Shown here: piece after piece, positions 20,612-31,628 of the stretch
Layout: every line of letters starts with the position of its first letter
Numbering within the stretch: the first letter of the stretch is position 1
Origin: Bemisia tabaci
Taxonomy: Eukaryota; Arthropoda; Insecta; Hemiptera; Aleyrodidae
DNA: 64,000 nt
Reading direction: 5' to 3'
NCBI RefSeq assembly: GCF_918797505.1
Contig: NC_092799.1
Coordinates: 31,260,597 to 31,324,596, forward strand
Position numbers and translations under genes: made by a program
The notes under the pieces: model-generated
Seen by the model: the letters and a program-made list of their open reading frames with translations, nothing else
Told to the model about the DNA's origin: nothing
The model's database searches: none

Positions 20612-21110
20612 TGCACCTGGGCCACTGCTCTCCTCGCTAGGACGGTGCCGGCCGTTGCTGACGGAAGAAGCAGGTGAGTGCAACGGAGCTGGCAAAGCCG
20701 CGAAAGGAGTTGGCCGGGGTCCAGAACTAATTTGCTTGAGAGCAGCGAATTCGGAAAGTGAAAAGGCGGGAGATCTCCCACGACCGGGCCGGGGCCCCGG
20801 GATCCGCGGAAGATAAATCGCGGCGTCTCGTGTCGCGTGTGCCGCGCCGCGGGAGCTCGCGTCCCGTCCATCTCCGCCACGCGCGCCGCGGCCGTCTCGG
20901 AACGATCGGTTCCTCGGGAACTCTCGGGGAGCGTCGCGGCGTCTGACAAGTTCGCAGGAACTCGCTAGCGTCGGAGGCGTGTCGCAGTCGCGGAAGTAGA
21001 CAACTTGTTAACTCGCGCGTATTTTTAAGCCGCAGCCCAATAACCCTGCGAGACTCACCGCAAGTCGCAAGTGCTACCCTTCGCGGCTTCATTGTCAGAT
21101 CTTTCGATGC
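20612..21110. other. GC-rich CpG island with possible splice donor
   Basis: About 500 bp of high GC and dense CpG in an AT-rich setting. On the plus strand CAG|GTGAGT at 20671-20679 is a strong donor consensus. Long overlapping frames on both strands (up to 142 residues) reflect the lack of AT-rich stops and show no domain. This could be the 5' exon and promoter of a host gene reading right, but nothing confirms it. Confidence 0.35.
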
Positions 21111-21123
21111 TCCCATTCTTGTC

Positions 21124-21420
21124 CGTCAAAAGTTCCGGGATTCGGAACTTTTTGGTTCCGATTTCTCCCACTCTATGACCGTCAAAAGTTCCGGAATTCT
21201 TCTCAGATTTTTTAAAAGTTCCGGAATTTTTCTCGGATTTTTCAAAAGTTCCGGAAAATGTAAAAGACCCGGTTATGTCCGGTTATAGCTTGGGTATTCT
21301 TGAAGTTTTGGACAAATTCAGGAAAATCTCGAAAGTTCTGGGGAAAAGTTAGGAAAATCCCAAATGTTCCGGGATAAATTCAGGAGAATCTCAAAATTTC
21401 CGAAATTCGTACCAGTTCCA
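21124..21420. repeat. Degenerate AAAAGTTCCGGAATTT tandem repeat
   Basis: The word AAAAGTTCCGGAATTTTTCT and variants recur about eight times, partly in mirrored form (AATCTCGAAAGTTCTGGGG). Period roughly 30-35 bp. Confidence 0.75.
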
Positions 21421-21680
21421 GGAAATGGGAGCACTGAGATCTTCCAAATCTGGCTTACCTCCCGAAAACAAAGCACGCGCTCATGTTGAATGGAGGTTCC
21501 AGGGAATAGAGAGAGAATAGGATGTAATTGCGGGTTAAGGATTTTCGGAGAAACTTCGGTACTTGGGCTGCTCCGTAAATGCAACGCAGGCCCACTCTCA
21601 AAGAGCCATGGCACTTCGGAATCTGGGCTGCAACTCACCACCGACGCTAGCCCTGACGCTTGCGTCAGTAAACACTCATC

Positions 21681-21755
21681 AACCGGAAACATATTAACCG
21701 GAAACACATCAACCGGAAACATATTAACCGGAAACACATCAACCGGAAACTCATC
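21681..21755. repeat. 15-bp minisatellite, five copies
   Basis: Units AACCGGAAACAYATY start at 21681, 21696, 21711, 21726 and 21741, alternating two variants so that a 30-bp higher-order unit appears. The repeat keeps frames open on both strands (VFPVNMFPVD on minus), which explains the long frames there. Confidence 0.9.
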
Positions 21756-21765
21756 AACATTTAGC

Positions 21766-22702
21766 ATTTCCGTTTCGGGTAAGTTCAGGGAGGTATTCAT
21801 AGAAGTTGAAAACGCGTGCATAATGAGTCCACGAATGAGCTTAATTAAATTAGCCAAGGAATTCGAGAACACGGAAATGAAAGGATAACGTCATCCTAAA
21901 AAGGAGATAACGTAATCCTATGTTGAAGGTGGCATAAGCGTGAATTTGAATTTGCCGCGAAAGAAAAAACGGACGGGAACGGTTGACTTTGCCGCGAGAG
22001 GAACGGATTGAATCAGCCCAGGTACCGAAGTGTCTCGGAGGAGGGGACAACGGGTCTGCAGAGAAAGAGTGGAGTGGCTGCGAGGAGCAGCTCATGTACC
22101 GAAGTACACCCGGATTGGGGTCCACATGCGACATTAATGGGTACACATGAAAAACTTGGTACGGAAAGAAAAGTACCAGGGGTAATCCACTAAAATACTA
22201 CCCCATGTTGTTGAACGATATGGGCATTTCCAAGTAATTGTGGTAAATTTTTTCAGCGTTTTGGTTCAACGAAAAAGTCAATTTCATTTCATAACGTCGC
22301 CTCGTTTGGAGAGGTACAACCTAATAATTTTTTTAAAATTTTTATAGGTATATATTTTTTATCCAACTTAGAAAGGCGGTGTCGTTTCCAGCCGAAACGT
22401 CTTGTTGAATGAGTTCTTTTCTAGCCTTGATACCCACAGGTGTATTTTTCTAGAACTTCATGTTTCACCACGGGCCGCTCAGTTTTCAACATAATTTCAA
22501 AAACAAGCAGAATGATTCGTGTGAAACATGCCCTGCATAAGCACCACGTTACTTTTCTTAGCTGCGCATCGTTTTTTGCCCATTTTCTGTGCGCAAGTAG
22601 CATAAGTCATAACTCAGCTACAACTTATTCGGCCAACGTTCCGGGAACTGTGTGTCTATGGACAGAGCCTTAAAGGGGAGTTTTTCGAGTGCGAGCCATC
22701 TA
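21766..22702. other. Intergenic with two repeat fragments
   Basis: CCAGGGGTAATCCACTAAAA and following bases at 22168-22250 resemble the cluster at 12395. The GAAACGT-containing piece at 22388-22438 resembles an arm of 19828-20187. No gene supported. Confidence 0.45.
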
Positions 22703-24857
22703 TAGGGTGTCCAGGAGTTAATGTACTTACCTTTCAAAATCGATTTTTCGGCTCAAAATATTACTTATTTTCTCATAAAATTATGACAGTAAACGCTTCA
22801 TAAGTGAGCTATGCGCTTCCTTTGCTACGAGTCATGCTTTCTTACAGTCCTTGCAGTAAAAATTGCCTACCCATCAAGGAGCTTCGAGAATCTGAAGCTT
22901 TTTCAAAGATCTGTTGTGTGGAAATGACGCGTTTCTGGAAACTTCTCTGCATGGCTATTCTGCTTGATTTTTGCGTTCTTTCACGTATCCTAATCCTTTA
23001 TTCTAAATATCATCTACCAAAAAAGTTATCGGACTTTCAAAATTCCGGTACGCTCGTTACATCATTTTATGAAGACGCACCACAGTGGGACGAAAAGGTG
23101 TCAAAACGGGACATTCGCACATTAGACGATAATTTTTCGCCGATCTTCTCAAAACTTGACATTTTCGGTCTTTTTGGGAAAAGGAATCCAATATTATGTT
23201 CAGTATTTGGTTCATGGTGACAATCCCGCCAAAAAGTGATGTTGCCAAGTCTCTGTTTTAATCTATTTGATAAACAGATTAGCATGAATATGGTAGAGAT
23301 TTAACGCGCGTGTCGTTTGCTTTTTTTCATTGAAAAAGAAAATGAATGCACTTATCCTGAAATTGAGAAATGCTTTTATTAAGAAACAACACCCCCCCCC
23401 CCCCCTACCGTCTTCTTACCTATCGCAAAAACCGCATCGATATTTGACTATAGGGGAATGAGTTCATCAATGGGCAGACATTAAAGTGAATCCGAAAATC
23501 ATAATCGAATAGGTTGCTCCCAAATATTATCATTCTTTGACACAGATGCTTTTCTCCCGTTTTTTTTTCAAGGACTTTTCTTCTTCCCTTTTGAGCACCA
23601 TTTTTTAAAATCCTGATTATACGAAATATGCAACAGACACTCAAAAGCTCTAATCTTAAGGTGTCAAGGCAAAATTCCATACTTTAGAAACTCCGAGTTT
23701 CTTAGGGGTCTTTTCTGCACTTCTGAGATATCGTTCATAAGAATGAGGATTTATTGCCACTCAATATATCGAATATGCTGGAATACAAATCATGGGATAC
23801 TGTCAAACTGTCGCTACATTGGTTGAAATTATATTTTTAATTTCAGCCTCGATTCTAAGGACCGTTTCCATCACGACATCATCCGATTCTTTGCAAATTC
23901 AAAATAAAAAATTGCTCTACAAAAAAAGACGATAGCAATCAGTATCCTAGATATCAGATAAGCATTGCAGCAAGCTGATAAGCAACGCAGCGGCGGCGGC
24001 GCGGCGGCCAGCAACGCAGCCCGTTGCGCTCAACCTCAACCGTCAATTGGCCTGAGAAAGCGCTCGATTTTAAGCGAACCGCGCTCATGTTTTCCCTTGT
24101 AACTTCCAAAGTCGGAAGAAGTCGGATGAAAACTAATATGATTCTGAAAGCTAAGGATACGTAGAATCTCGATATGCAAACCGTTTCTTGGACAAGTCTG
24201 GACATTTTTTTAAAACTCTAATTGAAGTTTGAATTTTAGTTTTTTGACTTGTCGATTTTGAATTCACTCTCTGACCCCCAGGAAGTTAAAAGTAATCATC
24301 ACCAATGACGTAAACGAATAGTCTATGTTTGTATTCAATTGTTATAACAAAAAATTGCATTTAAAATCATCTCGGAAGCTAGAGGAGCAACATTTGTATA
24401 CGTGCGCTTTTACCTCGTTTTTTCATCTTTCCGAAACACGCGTTTCTCTACGCCTGTCATTTGAATATTCCTCAATAAAATTGTTAAAATCTTCGTTATT
24501 CTGGAAGTTTAGACCCTCCGAGTAACTTCTACACCTTTGGGTTTTGCTTTTAATGATTTTAATTTTTACCGTGAATGTCCCGTTTCTGTAATGGGCTCGT
24601 CCCAATGTGCGCACGTCTTTGAAAACACAAAGAATGAACAGTAAACTAAAAAATACCCCCTACCTAAAATGTCAGCTACGTACGACCAAATAACAAGGAG
24701 TCACATCAATTTGAAAGAAAAAATGGCAACTTTGGAGACGCATAACTCACACTTGTGAAGCGTTTTTTCGGGCACATGTGTACAGGAAGAACAAGTCATA
24801 TTGTGAGGCGAAAAATCGATTCCGAAAGTTAAGTACGTAACTTCCGGACACCCTGTA
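22703..24857. mobile_element. 2.15-kb element with GGGTGTCC inverted ends
   Basis: The left end TAGGGTGTCCAGGAGTTAAT is mirrored at the right (CTTCCGGACACCCTG). The match extends about 70 bp on each side (AATCGATTTTTCGG words), with a further block around AAACGCTTCATAAGTG. TA flanks both sides (22701-22702, 24858-24859). A plus-strand frame of 138 residues at 22804-23220 shows no transposase motif. The size would hold a decayed transposase, but I see no D,D,D/E signature. Confidence 0.7.
23388..23405. repeat. C homopolymer, about 15-18 bp
   Basis: ACACCCCCCCCCC-type run inside the 2.15-kb element; similar C runs occur near 13281, 16657, 41252, 58208 and 62138. Confidence 0.8.
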
Positions 24858-24859
24858 TA

Positions 24860-25342
24860 CAAAGACAAACCACGTTATTCTTTCCAATCGCGAGGAGCAA
24901 TACGATATGGAGCCGATTTTCCCGTCAAAACTCCATTTAAATTGATCCTTCCCGTTGAGCGCGGTCCATTCCACCTGAAGATACACGCTCGGAGCGGGGA
25001 GCGGGCAGATGATGAGGGCACGATCAACGGGCCGGGCCGGAGGCCGGGGCAACGGCAGCCGCGCTTCCTCGTCATATTTCGTGAACACAATCATAAATCT
25101 TCAGACGTCGATTTCGGCTTTTTCACACACTCATGCGTCCCATCGAGGCTTCGAGCATCGTTGTCGCGCATCGGAGAAAAAACGGCTCTCCAGTTTCATT
25201 AGGTGTCGCCGCTCCTCAACGAGAATCTCAAGCACGAGGCTGCCACGCCAAGAAAAAACTTCCATTGCCTGCAGGACACCGAAGTTATCGGTTCAAGTAG
25301 TCGAAAATTTTAGGCGTCAGGGCCGGACTTCGCTTCAAATAA
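24860..25342. other. Intergenic with a short GC-rich block
   Basis: GC- and CpG-rich around 24950-25070 (GGGCCGGGCCGGAGGCCGGG). Frames on both strands overlap and show no domain. Confidence 0.4.
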
Positions 25343-26101
25343 TGGACCACTAGACAAGGTACGAATGTCAGCATTCTGATACATGTTTCTTAACTAGGAT
25401 TTCACGAAAAACACGATTCTCGCAACGAAAAGCACTGAAATCATCTCCTAACAAAGATATTAACGTTTTTATTTCACATTGGTTACGAGGAATTTGAACT
25501 GCCCGCTCACAAGAAACTCAAAGCTCTACGTGAATCAAATCGCGCACTACAACGGTTTCAGCAACCTTCTCAATCGAGCAATGTTCATTTTCCACCATTT
25601 GTGTCGTTCAAACTATAAGAAACTTGCTATAGCTGAGCCAAAGCGTCAAGATTGAGGTTGCCAGATTTTTATATCGCAGAGACTGTCATGATGACGTTTA
25701 GCGCGCGATGTGTGAGTCACGTAGAGCATTGAGTTTTCATCAGTGGCGTGGCGTGAATAATCGATTATCGATATCTCACCATTTGAAGCTACGGTGAAGA
25801 ATCGATTACTAAGGTGTTCGCTGCGAACACCCTGATAATCGATCTTTTTTCATAGGTTTAAATGGCATAACAATCGATATATCGCAATTCACGCCACGCC
25901 ACTGGTTTTCATGAGCGGGTGGTTTGAATTCACGCATCAAGAATCATTAAATATCTTTGTAAGGAGTTGTTTTCGGCAACTTTCGTTGTGTGCATCGTGT
26001 TTTACGTAAAATTTTGGTTAAGATCAGAATCAGAAATTATCAGATAATCAATAATCAGAATTAATCAGAATGCTGAAATTCGTGCCGTGTCTAGTGGTCC
26101 A
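25343..26101. mobile_element. TGGACCACTAG-family element with nested hAT-like MITE
   Basis: Ends are inverted: TGGACCACTAGACAAGGTAC at 25343 and its complement at 26101, continuing through CATTCTGATACATGTTTCTT. Without the 172-bp nested insertion and its target copy it is about 590 bp. Other copies: 35959-36513, left part 48115, right parts 50494, 63360 and 11340. No coding capacity. Confidence 0.85.
25741..25904. mobile_element. hAT-like MITE, CAGTGGCGTGG family, copy 3
   Basis: 164 bp, ends CAGTGGCGTGGCGTGAATAA and its mirrored form CACGCCACGCCACTG. Perfect 8-bp duplication GTTTTCAT at 25733-25740 and 25905-25912. It interrupts the older element, so it inserted later. Confidence 0.95.
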
Positions 26102-26179
26102 TTGCATTTTTTTAACGCTTACTGAAACTCGGATCATTCACCGATGACGTCGGTTACATGAACCTAGGTTCTGTTCCTA

Positions 26180-27316
26180 CACTGAAAAAAGTGCCTTGTC
26201 CGAGAAACAAGGATTCTAGTCACCCAGACAAGACCGTCTTGTTATATTTGATCCACAAGGCATTCTAGTTTATGGGACACATACAGTCTTGTTTAGGGAA
26301 CAAGACTTCCTTGTTGCATAAGTCAAAAGTCTAGTCACGGTAACAAAATTGTCTAGTTCTGGGAACAAGACTTGTCTTGTCAAAGTATTCGGAAGAAATT
26401 AAAATTGCAAAAAAAGTCACAAATTGCACGATTTATACGAAAATATATTTCTTCTCTACTTACTTCACTCCTCTTATGCCAGAATCGTCTCATCGGACCT
26501 TTCAAATTTTACCGACTTGATCGGGATTCGAACCCGGGACCGCTCGATTACGGACCGAGTGTTCTACTGACCGAGCTATCCGGAGTAGTTAAGAGGGGAG
26601 CCAAATTTTAAGTATAAGTATAGCCCACAGAATTACTTCTTCATTTTGTTGTTATCTCAAGTCTGTGGAATGCGTTGAGCATCAAGTTGTTTGGTTTTTT
26701 TTCTTTTTTACCATTTACCGTTTACGAAAAGGAATTTACATTCTACATCAGATAAAAATGGACAATTTAGGCCGAAAAAATGTGTTTCTTCAAGCAACGA
26801 TGTTTCCTTTGTTCCGTGTTTATGATTCTAATTTTTATTTTTATTTTATATCATGATAATAATTAATAATATATAAATAAATCAAACGTTAAAAAAATAA
26901 TTATATAATTAGATACATTTGATTTTAAAACCTTACGCATGAGCGATTTATTTTTAAAAAATAATCATAAACTTATTGTTTTTACCTTGTCATTAAACAT
27001 GCAGAAAAATTTTCGGGGAACAATTATTAAGCGTGGTTCTTAAAATACTCTTTCAAAATATATAAAATAATACGCTCTCTTTGAATTTGACCATTACTCG
27101 CGCGGTGAGTAGAGAATCTTGTTACAGTGACAAGACTATCGAGTCCGGTGGCTCAGAAACCTAGCATATAAAACAAGACTGGTCTTGTTGCATTAACAAA
27201 CGGGTGTTGTTTCCCAAACAAACTGAGTTGTTCGGCAGACTAAAAGTCTTGTTCCTGAGACAAGGCAGGTTTAACAAGTTTATCTTGTCTCCACGGCTAT
27301 ATTATTTTTTTCAGTG
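26180..27316. mobile_element. CAC...GTG element packed with CAAGAC/GTCTTG words
   Basis: Starts CACTGAAAAAAGTG and ends TTTTTTTCAGTG, with TA on both flanks (26178-26179, 27317-27318). The outer 220 bp on each side carry many copies of ACAAGACT and AGTCTTGT, often as short palindromes (CAAGACTTGTCTTG). The centre is AT-rich and includes a tRNA-like block at 26512-26585, possibly an inserted SINE. No transposase frame. Confidence 0.75.
26512..26585 (-). other. tRNA-like sequence (SINE head or tRNA pseudogene)
   Basis: On the minus strand TAGCTCGGTCAGTAGAAC resembles the D arm and A box, and GGTTCGAATCC is a perfect B box. The anticodon stem CTCGG/TCGAG encloses loop TCCGTAA (CGT at the anticodon position, but C instead of T at position 33). 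The acceptor arms do not pair, so it is not a working tRNA gene. Confidence 0.65.
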
Positions 27317-27318
27317 TA

Positions 27319-27950
27319 TGACGGAAGACATCGATTATCGGCCTGAAAACTTTCAAGTTCTACATACTGAGGAAAAAAGCACTAAAGTTTAACAGAATGT
27401 CCTTTTTGTCTATGGACTCTCCACACTTACTTATTCTTCTCTCCGCTACGCGACTGTGGCAAATCGTAAGGTAAATACAGTTTCATCCGCTCGAACATGC
27501 AACTCCGCTTTTGTCACGTTTTCCATTTATCACCCCTACGTGTCGCAAGGCCTAAACGTTGCGCCCAGGTGCCAAATCGAACCATGCCCCTCCCCCCTCC
27601 CTCTACCCCCTTAAGCGTGGAGTGGAAACTTGCTGTGTAACTGCCAAAAAAACGCTCTCAGATTGTCGTGGCAATACGAAACACGGATTATGGTGTAACC
27701 CGCAAGCTCAACGGTCTCGTGGAACGGACGACTCGAACTGGCTATTTGCGTCGACTCAAGAAAATTCTCATCGTAGAACATGTTTTAATGTTAAAGATTT
27801 TTGCACTGATGCAGGGAGGTAATTTACATGTGAAATGCCAAACATTCCACTTACGTGACCATTTGTGATGAGAAAAGAGACGCGAGGATCCAGCAATCAA
27901 AAATTGAGATTAAGGTGCTTTCAGTAATGATGCAATGCAGTAATCATGCA
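27319..27950. other. Intergenic, nothing recognised
   Basis: Unremarkable composition; two overlapping plus-strand frames near 27559-27868 without motifs. Confidence 0.4.
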
Positions 27951-28530
27951 ATGAGCCTGTTGCAAACTTTTCCTAGAGCAAAAACAAGAGTTGTTTCAAT
28001 CAATAAATGTCTCAAAAATCACGATGAGCGCATTAGCGAAGTTGAAAATGCACTCCTAACTTCAAAAGCTGCGTAAGGGATTTGCGTTTTATTGAGCCTC
28101 CCGCTTCAAAAACGGTACTATGGCACAGGTGAAAATTTCGTTAGAGGAATCGTTCCACTCAACCCTTTCGCAATAGCAACACCCAACTTATGTAAACACG
28201 CTGGGTCGTTAATAAATTATCAGCATCTCGTCTAGGCTCATGTGTTTTGGCTATCGAAGATTGGTGTCGGCTATGTTGAATATTGTGTGGTACAAATATC
28301 CTAGTGCACAAGGGTTGGATAGAACGACACCTCTGACGAAAATTTCACCGGTATGCCGTAGGATCGTTTTTGAAGCGGAAAGCTCAAAACGCAAATTTCT
28401 GAGGCAGATTGTGAAGTTAGGAGTGCATTTCAAACTCAGCTAATGCACTTATCTTGATTTTTGAGACGTAACATTCACGGATAGAAACAACTATTATCTT
28501 TGCTTTAGCAAAAGTTTGCAACAGGCCCAT
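27951..28530. mobile_element. GGGCCTGTTGCAAAC-family element, full copy
   Basis: Arms of roughly 200 bp are inverted. ATGAGCCTGTTGCAAACTTT is at the left; AGCAAAAGTTTGCAACAGGC then CCAT is at the right. Inner matches are CAAAAATCACGATGAG and GCTTCAAAAACGGTAC. The centre is about 150 bp. Related copies: 11871, 13115 and 55985. Confidence 0.8.
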
Positions 28531-29234
28531 TCCAAGTGCTTTTTCTTGAGCAGTAAGTATTACTGTACAAACCCGAGAAGACGGATAAAGTGTATTTTTA
28601 TTCTCTATTTTATATAGCTCATTAGGACTTATTATGATACCACGCGCAAATGTGTCAAGGCTATAGGATGTCTGTGTTTGATGGCTCCATTTGATTTAGT
28701 TAATATGCACATGATTTGTTTTAGAATAAATATCTGCATTTACCTTTCGTGATACTCCTTACACGACATGAGTAACATGAAACAGTCTTGCATTTGCATC
28801 GCCTCATCCTCCGAAACGTTCTAGTTTCAAGATCACAATGGTGCGAGTTCAATTTCTGAGAGTTTGCGTAACTTGGTACTTACCACCCGATCTAATAACG
28901 TCATCCACGTGACCCAATAACGCCGTCAAGGGATGGAGGCGTCTTGTGTGGCGAAGTTTGAAGTAATCCACTCATGCCGGGGGGCCAAATATGTTTCCTT
29001 ATTACAGCAAACAAAGAAGTTTGCACTCAGCAACTATCGGATTTGCTTTCTTAGGAACATCAACATTTTCGTCACAAGTCGCGAAGTCTCGGGTATTAGT
29101 GCACCCTCATTCCTCTTCGATCTCAGACGCTCAAATACTGGTCAAAATTTCAGGCACCTGCCTATTAAATTCACTAACTTAAATTTCAAGATCGTCTCCG
29201 AAATTTCTTGTTTAAAAATTGAGCGATTAATCAG
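28531..29234. other. Intergenic, nothing recognised
   Basis: A 126-residue plus-strand frame (28933-29313) runs into the next element and has no motif; I regard it as chance. Confidence 0.45.
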
Positions 29235-29343
29235 ACTGCACAGGAAAAAAGGTCTTTCGGATCCCGAGTGCCGACGCTTAAAACAATTTTTAAGAAGAAA
29301 TTTTTTTGATTAAATCGGATTTATGATTAATTTGAAAGGAAAT

Positions 29344-29510
29344 GTATGTATGTATAAGCCGCTTTTACGGCGCGCTAGGGCGCTCTGCGACGCCTACTCT
29401 CCACAGGAATCTGTCATGGTAGAGATCCTCCGGAAGCTGGCACCTCTCCATCTCTTCACGGATGCCCTCTGCCTCTACCCACCGTTTGGCTGGACGCCCT
29501 CTCCGTCGCC
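29344..29510 (-). mobile_element. 5'-truncated non-LTR retrotransposon insertion
   Basis: A 167-bp insert lies between perfect 14-bp direct repeats ATTTGAAAGGAAAT (29330-29343, 29511-29524). On the minus strand it ends in a GTATGTAT-type microsatellite tail (plus 29344-29354). A long target duplication, a 5' truncation and a simple-repeat tail are typical of target-primed reverse transcription. Confidence 0.85.
29365..29510 (-). pseudogene. Non-LTR reverse transcriptase extreme C-terminus
   Basis: The minus-strand frame covers about 47 residues and ends at TAA (29365-29367). It contains GRPAKRWVEAEGIREEM, then DLYHDRFLWRVGVAERP. A Gly-Arg-Pro-x-x-Arg-Trp motif followed by a D-R-x-x-W-R motif is the usual tail of RTE-like and similar non-LTR polymerases after the RT domain. 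Everything upstream, including RT and endonuclease, was lost at insertion. Confidence 0.75.
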
Positions 29511-29645
29511 ATTTGAAAGGAAATCCATTTAAATTAAGAGGCTTGGCTCCGGATTAAAGGGAATATCCGATCGAGTCAAGAGTATTTTCACTTGCCTTTT
29601 TAAAGAGCCTGGACTCTGGATCTAAGAGACTTTTTTCCCTGGGTT

Positions 29646-30910
29646 TTTTGCAACAAAGAACCACTGTTTTTGGCTCATACATATAAGCACCTATCTTCAT
29701 AGGAAACTAAAGGCAAATAAGTTGTTTCCTTAATGAGTTAGAAGAAGTAGTTCTTTATTGAACAAAAAGTCCAATTCACTGTCGTGAAAGGCTCTTCGTC
29801 ACCAATTTGTCAAGAAAAGTTAAGTCGTAAGGATAGCAGCATCACATCTTTACACAAGCTTCGCATCGCTCTTTTTGGAATGAACTAATTAAACGCGGTG
29901 GTTTCAAGTTGGGAACTACTTTTGATTTGATGCAACGTCGCAGAGCGATGCGATGTCGACCTCATTTCCACGCCTCGTGTAATATAAGGACTTGGAGGTT
30001 AATTCTTAGACGAACATGTCGAAGTTCATAATAAACTAAAACCCTCCAGACACAAATGGATGATGATATAAAATCCTCATCCATCAATTAGCAGTGTTAG
30101 CTCCGAGCCGGGTAAAAGCCAGCGAAATGAAACTCCTTTCTTTGAAATGTACGAGACTTTGAAAAATACCGTAACCTCATTAGCGATTTGACAGTGAATA
30201 TTTCACATGATGGGAGTTCATCTGATCTGATATATATCCCATCTAATGCAGCTTTCTTCGTAGGAGATACAAAACGGAATGAAAGAAATTCTTTTGAAAT
30301 AGCTCGAAGAGCACGTTCTGAGTGATTGTTGGGTTGGGTGTCGAATCGTCTCTAATTTTCGGTACTATTCGAACATTCTAGACGGAAAAATAATTCCATC
30401 CAGTTGCCACAACTTTCGCAAGTCCAAGAGGTGAACGCTCTCAGAAGACTCCACCGTCCTCGAAGTAGCAACATCTACTTATTTCCGCAACAGAACAGTT
30501 TCATTTAGCCTGCAATCCGTAAGATAGGCAAAAGCGGACTCACAGGAACAGTAATAGATGTATTCGGACACAAGCCAATAATGCCATGTTCAACCTCCAA
30601 AACAGATAATTGGCAAGAAGTGTAGCGGTGTGGCCCGCTCCATTATACTTTGATAGTAAATCAAATGCAAAAAATTCCTATGTTAAAATTTAAGATCCCG
30701 TAAATAAGTATTTTTCTTATATATTACAGGCAGTGGTGTCCCAGAAGTGCATATTCAAACCCTAATTGGTTCAAATAGTCTAAATGAGTGACGATGACAG
30801 AGTTTAAGAAAACCGCCCGTTCTGTCATTTTAAACCATCAGCATCCAACAATTGAAATTTGTTTTTATCCTTAAAAACCATAATCACTCTATATTCATAG
30901 TTGTTCCGCT
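29646..30910. other. Intergenic, nothing recognised
   Basis: No open frame of note and no repeat partners found. Confidence 0.45.
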
Positions 30911-31065
30911 AACGTTCGGTTCTCCTCAACCAGTATCACGCCAATAGTTTATGGAAGTCTTAACGTTACGTGTCGACTCTTATAGTTTACGGACGCCTTA
31001 ACGTTACGTTTAGTTCTCTTTATCCAATGTCGACTCTCATAGTTTACGGACGTCTTAACGTTTCA
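30911..31065. repeat. Short tandem repeat around ATAGTTTACGGACGTCTTAA
   Basis: The word ATAGTTTAYGGACGYCTTAACGTT-like starts at 30953, 30982 and 31039, interleaved with GTCGACTCT and TTCTCTTTATCCA spacers. About three copies with uneven spacing. Confidence 0.75.
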
Positions 31066-31628
31066 GGAACGACTACGTATACGACCGTAGGAACTGTATT
31101 CAGATTTGTGTGCTAATTAGCCAACCCTGCAACTGGCATTGGTCCGGTGTTCTGTAGTTTTGCTGTCGTTCGGAAGTATATATTTCTTTTATTTGAGCCC
31201 TGTCGCCCGCGTTTATACATGCTTTTCGGGGCTCTTAGGATAATGTCGATGGGTGGTTACATCGTCTGCGTGATAATTTTGGAGCCGTGTGCGTGAGTGT
31301 GCGTGTGCGTTCAATTTGTCTTGTTCAAAGCAAGACGCTGCGCCGCTGGGCCTCGCCGGGCCGGGGCAGGTATTGACACGGCGAGATTAGTTTGATGGAT
31401 CAATCCGATCTGACAGTAGTACGCCGAGGCAATCACATGCAGTTCCAGTCCCCATGAGCTTTATCCGCCAGCTCGCAGCACTGCAACTCGGCAAATCCCT
31501 CTTAGTCGTAGGCTCCATTTGCGTTTCCTACGGATGAAATGCGTACATTTAAGGAACAGATTCGGTTGCCATGATGTCTCTACAGGGTGTTCCAGAGTTA
31601 TAACCGCCAGCTGCAATAGCGTGTTCTA
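31066..31628. other. Intergenic; short GT repeat and GC-rich patch
   Basis: GTGTGCGTGAGTGTGCGTGT near 31288 and a GC-rich stretch at 31330-31375. ACAGGGTGTTCCAGAGTTAT at 31583 resembles the end of the 2.15-kb element at 22703. Confidence 0.45.

Larger units (their letters stand above)
29235..29645. mobile_element. CACTGGAAAA-family MITE split by a non-LTR insertion
   Basis: Left words TTGATTAAATCGGATTT and right words AATTAAGAGGCTTGGCTCC, GATCGAGTCAAGAGTATTTT and GAGCCTGGACTCTGGATCTA match the family. The two halves are separated by the insertion at 29344-29510. Confidence 0.7.

Noticed and set aside
20521..21116. Two minus-strand frames of 142 and 129 residues
   Set aside because: They overlap in different frames across the GC-rich island, where stops are rare, and one runs into MITE sequence.
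21318..21872. 184-residue minus-strand frame, the longest in the window
   Set aside because: Its middle is the 15-bp minisatellite and its end is the AAAAGTTCCGG repeat; period-15 repeats keep frames open by chance.
22804..23220. 138-residue plus-strand frame in the 2.15-kb element
   Set aside because: The position is suitable for a transposase, but no catalytic or DNA-binding motif is seen and the frame begins in the terminal-repeat zone.
26512..26585. Functional tRNA-Thr gene
   Set aside because: The acceptor arms do not pair and position 33 is C; only the internal promoter boxes are kept.
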